Below, in pieces: positions 15,633 through 23,635 of a stretch of 64,000 nt of DNA. The stretch's first letter is position 1; each line of letters begins with the position of its first letter. The notes under the pieces are model-generated. The model was not told the origin of the DNA, searched no databases, and was given only the letters and a program-made list of their open reading frames with translations. Origin of the DNA: Roseomonas sp. KE0001 (GTDB taxonomy: Bacteria > Pseudomonadota > Alphaproteobacteria > Acetobacterales > Acetobacteraceae). Position numbers and translations under genes: made by a program. Location of the stretch: assembly GCF_016107285.1 (NCBI RefSeq), contig NZ_RCVQ01000001.1:434001-498000 (forward strand). The letters run 5' to 3'.

Positions 15633-16469
15633 TCAGGCGCCGACGATCACCGCGCCGCCGAAGGTTCTCTCGACGAAGTCCTTCACCGCGGGGTCGGCAT
15701 AGGCGCGGGCCAGCCGCTGCGCCCAGGGCCTGTTCTCATCGCCGCGGCGGACGACCACCAGCACGGTATAGGCGCTGTCGGTGCCCTCGACCGCGAGGCC
15801 TTCCTTGAGGGGGTTCAGCCCGGCCGGCACGGCGTAGTTGCCGGTGATGGCGGCGGCATCCACGTCGTCCAGCCCGCGCGCGATCGAGGCGGCCTCCAGC
15901 TCGAGGATGCGGATGCGCTTCGGATTCGCGGTGATATCGGCCACCGTGGCGCGGTAGTCGGCGCCTTCCCGCAGCGTGAACAGGCCCGCCTTGGCCAGGA
16001 GCAGGAGGGCGCGGCCGCCATTGGTCGGGTCGTTCGGGATGGCGATGCGGGCGCCGTCGGGGATATCGCCGATCGTCTTGTGCTTGCGGCTGAACACCCC
16101 CATCACCGTCAGCACGGTCTTGCCGACCGGCACGAAGTCGTAGCCGCGCTGCTGCTTCTGCGCCTCCAGGAAGGGCAGGTGCTGATAGGTGTTGATGTCG
16201 ATCTCGCCGGCCGCCAGCGCCGCGTTGGGCTGGATGAAGTCGGAGAACTCGGTGATGCGGAGGACGAAGCCCTGCTTCGCCAGCACGTCGCGCACCGCCT
16301 CCAGCACCTGCGCGTGCACGCCGGCGGTGACGCCGACCCGCAGCGGCCGTGCCGCGGTGCCGATCTCCGCGCCCTGCGCCCGGGCCAGGGAGGCGCCGGC
16401 GGGCAGGCGGAACAGGGCGGGCAGCAGCAGCGTGCCGCCCGCCAGGATCAGGGAACGCCGGTTCAGCAT
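15633..16469 (-). CDS. metQ: MetQ-family methionine-binding protein (copy 1)
   Basis: A 278-residue periplasmic binding protein of the NlpA/MetQ family, last gene of the met operon. The leader is LNRRSLILAGGTLLLPALF, with two arginines and no lipobox Cys, so it is probably a soluble or Tat-exported protein, unlike lipoprotein MetQ of E. coli. Family landmarks are ITEFSDFIQPNAALAAGEID, NTYQHLPFLE, RIAIPNDPTNGGRALLLL and a late AITGNYAVPAGLNP. The ATG at 16469 is chosen because GGGAGAGG lies 6 nt ahead. It begins 30 bp after the second metQ and is about half identical to it by eye, so the pair arose by duplication. Confidence 0.92.
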   Translation of the reverse strand: MLNRRSLILAGGTLLLPALFRLPAGASLARAQGAEIGTAARPLRVGVTAGVHAQVLEAVRDVLAKQGFVLRITEFSDFIQPNAALAAGEIDINTYQHLPFLEAQKQQRGYDFVPVGKTVLTVMGVFSRKHKTIGDIPDGARIAIPNDPTNGGRALLLLAKAGLFTLREGADYRATVADITANPKRIRILELEAASIARGLDDVDAAAITGNYAVPAGLNPLKEGLAVEGTDSAYTVLVVVRRGDENRPWAQRLARAYADPAVKDFVERTFGGAVIVGA

Positions 16470-16498
16470 GATCATCCTCTCCCCCGGAAGGCGGGCCA

Positions 16499-17332
16499 TC
16501 AGAAGGCCGGCACCACGGAGCCCTGGAAGGTCTCCTCGACGAACTTCTTGATCTCATCGTTCTGGTAGGCGGCGACCAGGCGCTTCACCCAGGGAGCGTC
16601 CTTGTTGTCGCGGTGCACGGCGATGAGGTTGGCGTAAGGGCTGTCGGCGCTCTCGATGGCGACGGCGTCGCGCACCGGGTTGAGCCCGGCCGGGATGGCG
16701 AAGTTGGTGTTGATCGCCGCCGCCTCGACCTCATCCAGCGCGCGGGGGATCTGCGCCGCCTCCAGCTCGATGATGCGCAGGCGCTTCGGGTTCTCCACCA
16801 CATCGGCCACGGTGGCGCGGAAATCGGCGCCCTCGGTCAGCCTGAAGGCGCCGTTCGCCGCCAGCAGCGCCAGCGCCCGCCCGCCATTGGTGGGATCGTT
16901 CGGGATGGCGACGCGGCCGCCGTTCGGGATGTCGGCGATCTTCCTGTGCTTGCGGGAATAGACGCCCATCGGGAAGACCAGCGTCTTGCCGGCGGCGACC
17001 AGGGGCAGGTTGCGGTCGCGCACCGTGGCCTCGAGGAAGGGCTGGTGCTGGTAGCTGTTGGCGTCCAGGTCCTTCGCCGCCAGGGCCGCGTTCGGCGTGA
17101 TGTAGTCGGTGAAGGGCACGATGCGCAGGATCAGGCCGTCGCGCGCGGCGATCTCCTGCACCTTCTCCAGCACCTGGCTGTGCGGCCCGGCGGTGCCGCC
17201 GATGCGCAGCGGCCGCGCGGCGGTGCCGATCTCGGGCCCGCCCTGGGCCCGGGCGGCAGGGGGGGCAGCGGTGGTGGCGAGAGCGGGCAGGGCGAGGCCG
17301 CTGCCGAGGAGGGTGCGGCGGGAGAGGGACAT
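16499..17332 (-). CDS. metQ: MetQ-family methionine-binding protein (copy 2)
   Basis: A 277-residue NlpA/MetQ-family protein with a twin-arginine-type leader (SLSRRTLLGSGLALP) and no lipobox. It shares with its neighbour IVPFTDYITPNAALAAKDLD, NSYQHQPFLE, RVAIPNDPTNGGRALALL and INTNFAIPAGLNP. It should present D/L-methionine, or a related compound, to MetI/MetN in the inner membrane. A good AGGAGA site lies before the ATG. Between it and metI sits a short tandem repeat. Two receptors in one operon may widen ligand range; which of them binds methionine is not visible. Confidence 0.92.
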   Translation of the reverse strand: MSLSRRTLLGSGLALPALATTAAPPAARAQGGPEIGTAARPLRIGGTAGPHSQVLEKVQEIAARDGLILRIVPFTDYITPNAALAAKDLDANSYQHQPFLEATVRDRNLPLVAAGKTLVFPMGVYSRKHRKIADIPNGGRVAIPNDPTNGGRALALLAANGAFRLTEGADFRATVADVVENPKRLRIIELEAAQIPRALDEVEAAAINTNFAIPAGLNPVRDAVAIESADSPYANLIAVHRDNKDAPWVKRLVAAYQNDEIKKFVEETFQGSVVPAF

Positions 17333-17350
17333 GGCGGTTCTCCTGGAGCT

Positions 17351-17390
17351 TCTTCTGGGGGGGCGTCTTCTGGGGGGCGTCTTCTGGACG
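17351..17390. repeat. Short imperfect tandem repeat between metI and metQ
   Basis: Three consecutive copies of a TCTTCTGG-headed unit, the first two extended by a G run and CG (15 and 14 bases), fill the 64-bp gap between the metI stop and the metQ ribosome-binding site. The G-run lengths differ between copies, as expected of slippage. It may only be neutral, but it lies in the metQ leader. Confidence 0.75.
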
Positions 17391-17396
17391 GCGGTT

Positions 17397-18062
17397 TCAG
17401 CGGCGGCGCACGCGGCGGACGAGCCAGTCGCCCAGCGATTGCAGCCCCTGCACGAAGAGGATCAGCACGGCGACGACGCTGGCCATCACCTCCGGCATGA
17501 AGCGCTGGTAGCCGAAGCGGATGCCGAGGTCGCCGAGCCCGCCGCCGCCGACCGCGCCGGCCATGGCGGAGTAGCCCACCAGGCTGACCAGCGTGACGGT
17601 GACGGCGGCGATCAGTCCCGGCATGGCCTCGGGCACCAGCACCTTCCAGAGGATCTGTGGCCGCGTCGCGCCCATCGCCCGCGCCGCCTCGACCACGCCC
17701 CGGTCCACCTCGCGGAAGGCGGTCTCGAAGAGGCGGGCGATGAAGGCGGTGGCGGCGAGCGAGAGCGGCACGATGGCCGCGCCGGTGCCGATCGAGGTGC
17801 CGGCGACCAGCCGGGTGAAGGGCACGATGGCGACCATCAGGATGATGAAGGGCGTCGAGCGCACGGCATTGATCAGCAGGCCGAGCGGCCGGTTGACCAG
17901 GCCGTTCTGCGCCAGCCCGCCGCGATCCGTCGCATGCAGCAGCAGGGCGAGCGGCAGGCCGAGGAGGATGGCGATGGCGGCGGCGCCGGCCACCATGGTC
18001 AGCGTCTCGAGCGCCGCCTCGACGAAGAGCTGCTCCAGCATCGGGCTGAGCCAGGGGATCAT
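17397..18062 (-). CDS. metI: Methionine ABC transporter permease MetI
   Basis: A 221-residue inner-membrane permease with five or so transmembrane helices, starting LEQLFVEAALETLTMVAGAA. It matches MetI: GLPLALLLHATDRGGL, then AVRSTPFIILMVAIVPFTR. The EAA loop reads EAARAMGATRPQILWKVLVP, and the tail GAVGGGGLGDLGIRFGYQRF is typical of the family. Its ATG is 1 bp after the metN stop, so the two are tightly coupled. With MetN and the two MetQ-type receptors it completes a methionine uptake system under the SAM-II riboswitch. Confidence 0.96.
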   Translation of the reverse strand: MIPWLSPMLEQLFVEAALETLTMVAGAAAIAILLGLPLALLLHATDRGGLAQNGLVNRPLGLLINAVRSTPFIILMVAIVPFTRLVAGTSIGTGAAIVPLSLAATAFIARLFETAFREVDRGVVEAARAMGATRPQILWKVLVPEAMPGLIAAVTVTLVSLVGYSAMAGAVGGGGLGDLGIRFGYQRFMPEVMASVVAVLILFVQGLQSLGDWLVRRVRRR

Positions 18063-18063
18063 G

Positions 18064-19140
18064 TCACGCGGCCTCCGCCTGCGGTTCCACGGGGGTGACG
18101 ACCAGGCCCAGCTCGCCGAACCAGGCGACGGTGGCCTCGATCTGCGCCGCCGGGCCGTAGGCGGCCAGCGCCATCAGCCCGAAGGGCTCGCCGGCGATCT
18201 CGTCGATCCGCCCCGAGATGATGTTGAGATCGACGCCGAAGCGCCGCGAGGCCTCGCTGATCGCCGAGCGGGTGCTGTTCGGTCCGGCGAAGAGCACCTG
18301 CAGCAGGCGCCGCTCCTCGCCCTCGCGCGGGCCGGGCAGGCGCGCCACCGTGCCGGGCGGGATGGAATGGCCGATGGTGTCGGCGATGAAGCGCCGCGTC
18401 GTCGGATGGCGCGGCTGGGTGAAGACATCGAAGACCCGGCCCTCCTCGATCACCTGGCCGCGCTCCATCACCGCGACGCGGTCGCAGATCTCCTTCACCA
18501 CCGCCATCTCGTGCGTGATCAGCAGCACGGTGAGGTCGAGCTGGTCGCGCAGCCGCCGGATCAGCGCCAGGATCTCCTGGGTCGTCTCGGGATCGAGCGC
18601 ACTGGTCGCCTCGTCGCAGAGCAGGATGCGCGGGCGCGGCGCCAGCGCCCGGGCGATGCCGACGCGCTGCTTCTGCCCGCCCGAGAGCTGCGCCGGATAG
18701 GCCTCGGCCTTCTCGGCCAGCCCGACCAGCGCCAGCGCCTCGGCCACGCGCGGCGCGCGCTCGGCGGCGGGCACGCCGGCGATCTCCAGCGGGAAGGCGA
18801 CGTTCTGCGCCACCGTGCGGGAGGAGAGCAGGTTGAAGTGCTGGAACACCATGCCGATGCCGCGCCGCCGCTCGCGCAGCGCCCGGCCGTCGAGCGCCAG
18901 CAGGTCCTGGCCGAGCACCGTGACGGCGCCGGAATCCGGCCGTTCCAGCAGGTTGACGCAGCGGATCAGCGTGGATTTCCCGGCCCCCGAGCGGCCGACG
19001 ATGCCGAAGATCTCGCCCGCCGCCACGTCCAGCGACACCCCGTCGAGCGCCCGCGTCGTCACGCCGCCGCGGCCGGGGAAATGGCGTTTCAGGCCGCGCA
19101 GTCGGATGGCGGGGTCGGGAGGCGCGGAGGATACGGGCAT
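18064..19140 (-). CDS. metN: Methionine ABC transporter ATP-binding protein MetN
   Basis: A 358-residue ABC ATPase. It shows Walker A GRSGAGKSTL, Q-loop FQHFNLLSSRTV (characteristic of MetN), signature LSGGQKQR, Walker B ILLCDEATSALD and switch His in LLITHEMAVV. The C-terminal extension of about 100 residues (LLQVLFAGPNSTRSAISEAS to the end) is the NIL/ACT-like domain that, in E. coli MetN, binds methionine and inhibits transport. MetN is the first gene of the operon; its ATG lies about 180 nt downstream of the SAM-II riboswitch. No strong Shine-Dalgarno sequence is visible before the ATG. Confidence 0.97.
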   Translation of the reverse strand: MPVSSAPPDPAIRLRGLKRHFPGRGGVTTRALDGVSLDVAAGEIFGIVGRSGAGKSTLIRCVNLLERPDSGAVTVLGQDLLALDGRALRERRRGIGMVFQHFNLLSSRTVAQNVAFPLEIAGVPAAERAPRVAEALALVGLAEKAEAYPAQLSGGQKQRVGIARALAPRPRILLCDEATSALDPETTQEILALIRRLRDQLDLTVLLITHEMAVVKEICDRVAVMERGQVIEEGRVFDVFTQPRHPTTRRFIADTIGHSIPPGTVARLPGPREGEERRLLQVLFAGPNSTRSAISEASRRFGVDLNIISGRIDEIAGEPFGLMALAAYGPAAQIEATVAWFGELGLVVTPVEPQAEAA

Positions 19141-19321
19141 GGGCGATCCGGTCGGTCTGGCAACGGCGGGACAAGGCCCGGACGGGCAGGGGAGGGGCGG
19201 AGGCCCCGGTGGTCAATCGCGGTGGTCAGTCGCGATGCATTCGGCAGGTCATGGCCACTTCGTGATCCCCCAGATGGTCGGATGATCCACGAAGCTGGCG
19301 ACGCGCGTCCCCGGCTTCCTG
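19141..19321 (-). other. Long leader between SAM-II riboswitch and metN
   Basis: This leader RNA of about 180 nt has no gene. On the minus strand it carries an imperfect hairpin, CTTCGTGGATC near 19285-19295 facing GATCACGAAG near 19256-19265, without a T run. It also contains a possible 13-codon frame, GTG at 19290 to TGA at 19249 (VDHPTIWGITKWP), with no ribosome-binding site close by. Either could be part of the expression platform, but neither is established. Confidence 0.45.
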
Positions 19322-19376
19322 GCGCTTTAGCACTTGGTGTCGCGGCGCAAGCTGCATCCGTCAAATCCCCGCGGGA
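19322..19376 (-). promoter_or_regulatory. SAM-II riboswitch upstream of metNIQQ
   Basis: On the minus strand the sequence shows the SAM-II H-type pseudoknot. The P1 arms are CGCGG and CCGCG. Between them are GGATTTGACGG and GCAGCTTGC. A 3' strand, CCAAGTGCTAAAG, follows, whose CAAGT can pair with ATTTG in loop 1. The GCTAAAG end block is diagnostic. SAM-II elements are known mainly in alphaproteobacteria upstream of methionine genes and shut expression when S-adenosylmethionine is plentiful. This one should control the methionine transporter operon. Confidence 0.92.
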
Positions 19377-19629
19377 AGGCTATTCCCCTTCCAGGAGCGG
19401 AGAATGGGGAAACCACAGCCGGCATGCAAGCGCCGAAGCGCCACCGGAACCCATGCAACCTCCGCATGGCTCGCACCCAATGGGGAGCTTTTCGTGCAAA
19501 ATCCGGGGAAAAGCGGTAAGGCGGCGCCAGCCCGGTGCCCCGATGGCCCCCGGCTCCCCTGCAGCGCCCCGTCACCGGGTGCGCCGGCGGACACCGACAC
19601 CCGAAGACTACGGCGGATTTTTCACAGAC
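19377..19629 (+). other. Leader/promoter region of the DEAD-box helicase gene
   Basis: This gene-free stretch of about 250 bp precedes the helicase start and backs onto the SAM-II element. It is less GC-rich in places (TTTTCGTGCAAAATCCGGGG near 19492-19511; GGATTTTTCACAGACATG before the start). A GGAAGG/CCTTCC hairpin can form near 19375-19395. Long 5' leaders are common for cold-inducible helicases, but no cold-shock box could be recognised. Confidence 0.35.
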
Positions 19630-21297
19630 ATGCCCTTCCCCGCGATGCCCGAAGCGCTGCTGCGCGCCCTGACCGAGCGCGGCTACACCGAGCCAACCTC
19701 CGTCCAGGACGCGGTGCTGCAGGCCGAGACCCATGGGCGAGACCTGCTGGTCTCGGCGCAGACCGGCTCGGGCAAGACCGTGGCCTTCGGTCTGGCGGTG
19801 GCGGCCGAGGTGATGGGGACGGCCGAGCGCCTGCCGCCGGCCGGCGCGCCGCTGGCGCTGGTGGTGGCACCGACCCGCGAACTGGCATTGCAGGTCCGCA
19901 CCGAGCTGTCCTGGCTCTACGCCGCCGCCGGCGGCCGGGTGGTGAGCTGCGTCGGCGGCATGGACCCGCTGGCCGAGCGCCGGGCGCTGTCGCAGGGGGC
20001 GCATATCGTCGTCGGCACGCCCGGCCGGCTCTGCGACCACCTGGAGCGCGGCAACCTGCGCCCCGAGGCGCTGCGCGCCGTGGTGCTGGACGAGGCGGAC
20101 GAGATGCTCGACCTCGGCTTCCGCGAGGAGCTGGAGCGCATCCTGGACGCCGCGCCGGAGGACCGCCGCACGCTGCTGTTCTCGGCCACCGTGCCGCGCG
20201 AGATCGCCCGCCTGGCCGAGAGCTTCCAGCGCGACGCGCTGCGCATCGAGGCGAAGGGCGAGGGTGGCCAGCACGGCGACATCGCCTACAGGGCGGCGCT
20301 GGTGGCGCCGCAGGATGTCGAGCGCGCCGTGGTCAACCTGCTGCGCGCCTCGGACAGCCCGCGCGCCATCGTCTTCTGCTCGACCCGTGCCGCCGTGGCG
20401 CGCCTGCAGGGCAACCTGGCCGAGCGCGGCTTCTCCGCCGTGGCGCTGTCCGGCGAGCTGTCCCAGGCCGAGCGCAGCCGCGCCCTGCACGCGCTGCGCG
20501 ACGGCAAGGCCCAGGTCTGCGTGGCGACCGACGTGGCGGCGCGTGGCATCGACCTGCCGGATCTCGGCCTCGTCATCCATGCCGAGCTGCCGAAGGAGCC
20601 GGAGACCCTGCTGCACCGCTCGGGCCGCACCGGCCGCGCCGGGCGCAAGGGCACCTCGGTGCTGATCGTGCCGCCGAACCGCCGCCGCACGGCCGAGCGC
20701 CTGCTGGCCGGCGCGCGCCTGCAGGCCGAATGGGGCCCGCCGCCCGCCGCCGAGGTGATCCAGGCGCGGGATGCCGAGCGCCTCGCCACGCAGGCCACGG
20801 CGCTGCTGGCCGAGGAGGCCGAGCCGCGTGACCTCGAGGTGGCGCGGGGCCTGATCGCCGGCGGCGCCTCGGCCGAGGCGGTGGCGACCGCCCTGATCCG
20901 GCTGCTGCGCGCGCCGCTGCCGGCCCCGGAGGATCTGGCGCCCTTCGACAGCGCGCCGCGCCGCCCGGCGCGGGAGCGCGGCGCCGCGCCGCTCGGCGAG
21001 GGCGTCTGGTTCCGCATCAATGTCGGCCGCGACAATCGCGCCGATCCGCGCTGGATCCTGCCCCTCCTGTGCCGCCGCGGCCAGGTGCAGCGGGATGACA
21101 TCGGCCGCATCCGCATCCTCGGGCGCGAGACGCAGTTCGAGGTGGCGGGTCATGCCGCCGGCCGCTTCGCCGAGGCCGCGCGGCGTCCGGACGCGGACGA
21201 GCCGCATATCCGCGTCGAGCCGATGACGGGGGGGAATCGTTTCGTTCCCCATCGACCGGGCGGCATGGAACGGAGCCGGCGCCCCTATCCCCGGTAA
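19630..21297 (+). CDS. DEAD-box ATP-dependent RNA helicase (DeaD/DbpA-like)
   Basis: A 555-residue RNA helicase. The Q motif is GYTEPTSVQ, motif I is SAQTGSGKT, Ia is APTRELALQ and Ib is VGTPGRLCDHL. Motif II is LDEADEML, III is LFSATV, V is VATDVAARGID and VI is HRSGRTGRAGRKG. The C-terminal region from about 455 (GVWFRINVGRDNRADPRWIL) matches the DbpA-type RNA-binding fold, and the tail is Arg-rich. It should unwind RNA duplexes in ribosome assembly or mRNA turnover. The open frame continues over 2 kb upstream antisense to the met genes, but the ATG at 19630 (MPFPAMPEALLRALTERGY) fits the family start. Monocistronic. Confidence 0.94.
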   Translation: MPFPAMPEALLRALTERGYTEPTSVQDAVLQAETHGRDLLVSAQTGSGKTVAFGLAVAAEVMGTAERLPPAGAPLALVVAPTRELALQVRTELSWLYAAAGGRVVSCVGGMDPLAERRALSQGAHIVVGTPGRLCDHLERGNLRPEALRAVVLDEADEMLDLGFREELERILDAAPEDRRTLLFSATVPREIARLAESFQRDALRIEAKGEGGQHGDIAYRAALVAPQDVERAVVNLLRASDSPRAIVFCSTRAAVARLQGNLAERGFSAVALSGELSQAERSRALHALRDGKAQVCVATDVAARGIDLPDLGLVIHAELPKEPETLLHRSGRTGRAGRKGTSVLIVPPNRRRTAERLLAGARLQAEWGPPPAAEVIQARDAERLATQATALLAEEAEPRDLEVARGLIAGGASAEAVATALIRLLRAPLPAPEDLAPFDSAPRRPARERGAAPLGEGVWFRINVGRDNRADPRWILPLLCRRGQVQRDDIGRIRILGRETQFEVAGHAAGRFAEAARRPDADEPHIRVEPMTGGNRFVPHRPGGMERSRRPYPR

Positions 21298-21462
21298 TTG
21301 GCGAAGCTTCGGTTTTCGCGTCGGTTGGTCAAGTTCCCGTGCGAGCAAGGCAGCGTGACTGCTGCGATCTCCTGACCTTTGATAAGGCAGGGTCCGGGAG
21401 GGCCCGCCGCCACCATCGGGGATGCAGGCCGCCTTTCCGCGAGCAGGGAATGGGCGGCCTGG

Positions 21463-22752
21463 ATGCCCTGGGATGACACTACCGACATCCTGACCAACGA
21501 CAGGAGCATCGACCGCCTGAGTCTCGCCGCGCCCCTGCTCGGCGCCACCGGCTGGATCGACATGCTCTCGCGCCTGGTCGCCGTGGACACCGCGCCGGCG
21601 GCGGACCGGGGCTGCGAGCTCTTCTGCGACACCCTGCGCGACCTCTTCGCTCCCCTGGGGTTCGGGCTGCGCCGGGTGGAGACGCCGGAGGCGCTCTGCC
21701 CGCGTGGCCCCGTCATCAGCCTGCTCGGCGCGCGGCGGACCGGGCATCCCGCCTGCACCATCCACCTGCCCATGGACACTGCGGCGGCCGGCACGGGCTG
21801 GACGCGAGAGCCCCTGGCCCTGACGCGGCAAGGGAACCGGCTCTACGGTCTTGGCACCACCCGTTGCAAAGGCGCCATCGCCGCGCTCTGGGCGGCGCTG
21901 CGGGCGGCCGATGCCGTGGGCCTCGGGCTGCGCCACGACCTCGTGCTCGCCTTCACCGCCGATCACGGGGAGCAGCGCCATGCCGGGCTGCGGCACATGG
22001 CGGGGCAGGGCCTGCTGGAAGGGCACCTGCTCGCCCTGGATGGTCTCGCGGCGCCACAGATCTGGGCGGGCGCCCTGGGCGCGCTGGAGTACGAGATCCG
22101 CATCAGCCCTGAACAGGCCCCAGGGCAGGCCCCAGGGCAGGCCCTTGGCGGTTCCCCGGCCGAGGCGGGGGGGCCGGTGCTCGGCCGGCTGATGGCGCTG
22201 CGCGAGGAGGTCGCCGCCCGGCGCTCCACCATTCCCGCCCCGCCCGAGCGGGAAGGCGAGCCGCTGCTGCGGCCCAGCCTGCGCATCGTTTCCGTGCGCG
22301 CCAGCGAGGGCCGGCGTGGCGGCCTGCCATCCTGCACGATCACGGTGCTGCGCCGCTTCACCGCGGAGGAGGGCCATCATGCCGCCCTGGCGGAGCTGAG
22401 CGCGGCGCTGCGCGATGCGCCGGCGGGCGTGACGCTGACCGGGCGGGTGCTGCGACACATGGAACCGGTGGCCGAACCCGATCGCGGCGCCCATGCCGGC
22501 CGCTGGCAGCAGGCGCTAGGATGGGGCTTCGGCTTCCGGCAGGAGGCCTTCCGGCGCTGGGGCAGCCTCGCCCCCTCGCCCCTGGGCTTCGTCCAGCAGG
22601 CGGGCCTGGAAGAGATCCTGATGGGTGGGCTGTCACGACGCGGGCAATTGCCGCGGGCGCCGGATGAATTCACCACCATCGAGGATGTGGAGGCGCTGGG
22701 CCGCAGCCTCCTGGCCTATCTGGCCGACCTGCCGGTCATTCCGCGCGACTGA
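21463..22752 (+). CDS. M20/ArgE-DapE-like peptidase homologue with lost metal ligands
   Basis: A 429-residue protein with the M20 amidohydrolase architecture: WIDMLSRLVAVDT, a strand ending in IHLPMD, NRLYGLGTTRCKGAIAALWAA, and FTADHGEQRHAGLRHM. Active M20 enzymes have HxD, a bridging Asp in a GxxDxKG box, and an EE pair. Here the GxxDxKG box reads GTTRCKG, the EE position reads HG, and the last metal His (AH before the NE/DE box) is absent in PRAPDEF. Only the first Asp region is clear. It is probably a non-catalytic or substrate-binding descendant. The ATG at 21463 is chosen; the frame is open to 21379. A 12-bp repeat lies inside. Confidence 0.75.
   Translation: MPWDDTTDILTNDRSIDRLSLAAPLLGATGWIDMLSRLVAVDTAPAADRGCELFCDTLRDLFAPLGFGLRRVETPEALCPRGPVISLLGARRTGHPACTIHLPMDTAAAGTGWTREPLALTRQGNRLYGLGTTRCKGAIAALWAALRAADAVGLGLRHDLVLAFTADHGEQRHAGLRHMAGQGLLEGHLLALDGLAAPQIWAGALGALEYEIRISPEQAPGQAPGQALGGSPAEAGGPVLGRLMALREEVAARRSTIPAPPEREGEPLLRPSLRIVSVRASEGRRGGLPSCTITVLRRFTAEEGHHAALAELSAALRDAPAGVTLTGRVLRHMEPVAEPDRGAHAGRWQQALGWGFGFRQEAFRRWGSLAPSPLGFVQQAGLEEILMGGLSRRGQLPRAPDEFTTIEDVEALGRSLLAYLADLPVIPRD
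22114..22148 (+). repeat. 12-bp tandem repeat inside the M20-like gene
   Basis: CAGGCCCCAGGG is repeated twice exactly (22114-22125 and 22126-22137), followed by a partial third copy. The repeat encodes QAPG-QAPG-QALG, an in-frame expansion in a surface loop of the domain that normally carries dimerisation elements. Confidence 0.85.
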
Positions 22753-22763
22753 CGGTCCGCGCC

Positions 22764-23597
22764 TCAGCCCGCGGCGGCGGCGAGCTGGCCCGCGAGCTTG
22801 GCATAGCGGTCGCGGCTGGCGGTCAGGTGGCGGCGCATCGCCGTGCGCGCCTCGGCGGCCTTGCCGGCGACGATCGCGGCCGTGATGCGCTCATGTTCCT
22901 CCTGGACCCGCTGCAGATAGGCGGTGCGGGCCTCGGCATCCTCCAGCTGGGGCCGCACCGTCTGGCGCGGGATGAGCATGGGGCCGAGGAATTCCAGGAA
23001 GCGGGGAAAGAAGCTGTTGCCGGTGGCGGCGAAGACGGCCCGGTGGAAGTCGAGGTCCTGGCGCACGGCACCCTCGCCCGCCTCCACCGCGCGGTCGAAT
23101 GCGGCCGCAGCGGCGGTCAGGCGCTCCATCGCTTCCCTGTCCCGCCGCTCGGCGGCGAGGCCCGCGGCCTCCGTCTCGATGGCGATGCGCAGCTCGATCA
23201 CCTGCAGGATGTCGGTGAGGGAGCGCATCTCACCCGGATCGATGCGCACCTGGCCACGCGTGGAAGGGTCGGCGACGAAAGCGCCGACGCCCTGGCGGGT
23301 CAGCACCAGCCCCTCCGCCCGCAATGCCGCGACGGCCTCGCGGACCACGGTGCGGGAGACGCCGGCCTGGCGCATCAGCGCCTGTTCGGTCGGCAGCCGA
23401 TCCCCGGGCCGCAGGTGTCCGGCGCGGATCTCGGCGGCCAGCCGGCGGACCAGTTCCGCCGTCAGGTTGGCGGGTGGGGCCAGGGGAGAGAGGGCGATGC
23501 CCTGCACCGGCTTGGTTCCGTTCCCCGCATCCATCTCGCTCGGCTCCCTCGCTGACTTCGCGACCCCTCCCGCAGGAGCCCGAACCTTATTGGTCAT
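22764..23597 (-). CDS. FadR-subfamily GntR transcriptional regulator
   Basis: A 277-residue regulator. The winged helix-turn-helix (about 43-108) includes LRPGDRLPTEQALMRQAGVS and VVREAVAALRAEGLV. The C-terminal FCD domain (about 125-265) has the metal/ligand residues in DLDFHRAVFAATGN, EEHERITAAI and AMRRHLTASRDRY. FCD regulators usually sense a carboxylate or sugar acid. The ATG at 23597 is open; an alternative start at M22 (23534) would remove a non-conserved tail. It is the last gene behind the Nramp-like gene (38-bp gap) and is probably a local repressor of that operon. Confidence 0.93.
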   Translation of the reverse strand: MTNKVRAPAGGVAKSAREPSEMDAGNGTKPVQGIALSPLAPPANLTAELVRRLAAEIRAGHLRPGDRLPTEQALMRQAGVSRTVVREAVAALRAEGLVLTRQGVGAFVADPSTRGQVRIDPGEMRSLTDILQVIELRIAIETEAAGLAAERRDREAMERLTAAAAAFDRAVEAGEGAVRQDLDFHRAVFAATGNSFFPRFLEFLGPMLIPRQTVRPQLEDAEARTAYLQRVQEEHERITAAIVAGKAAEARTAMRRHLTASRDRYAKLAGQLAAAAG

Positions 23598-23635
23598 ATT
23601 ACCAGACGAGGCGACGATCCGCGAGCATGCCCGGA

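Noticed and set aside
17593-19629. Upstream extension of the helicase frame across the met operon
   Set aside because: It runs antisense to metI and metN, lacks helicase sequence, and the family start is at 19630.
19327-22494. A very long open frame on the minus strand opposite the helicase and M20-like genes
   Set aside because: It has no recognisable domains and its translation is Arg/Gly/Gln-rich, as expected for the antisense of GC-rich coding DNA. The plus-strand genes show clear motifs.
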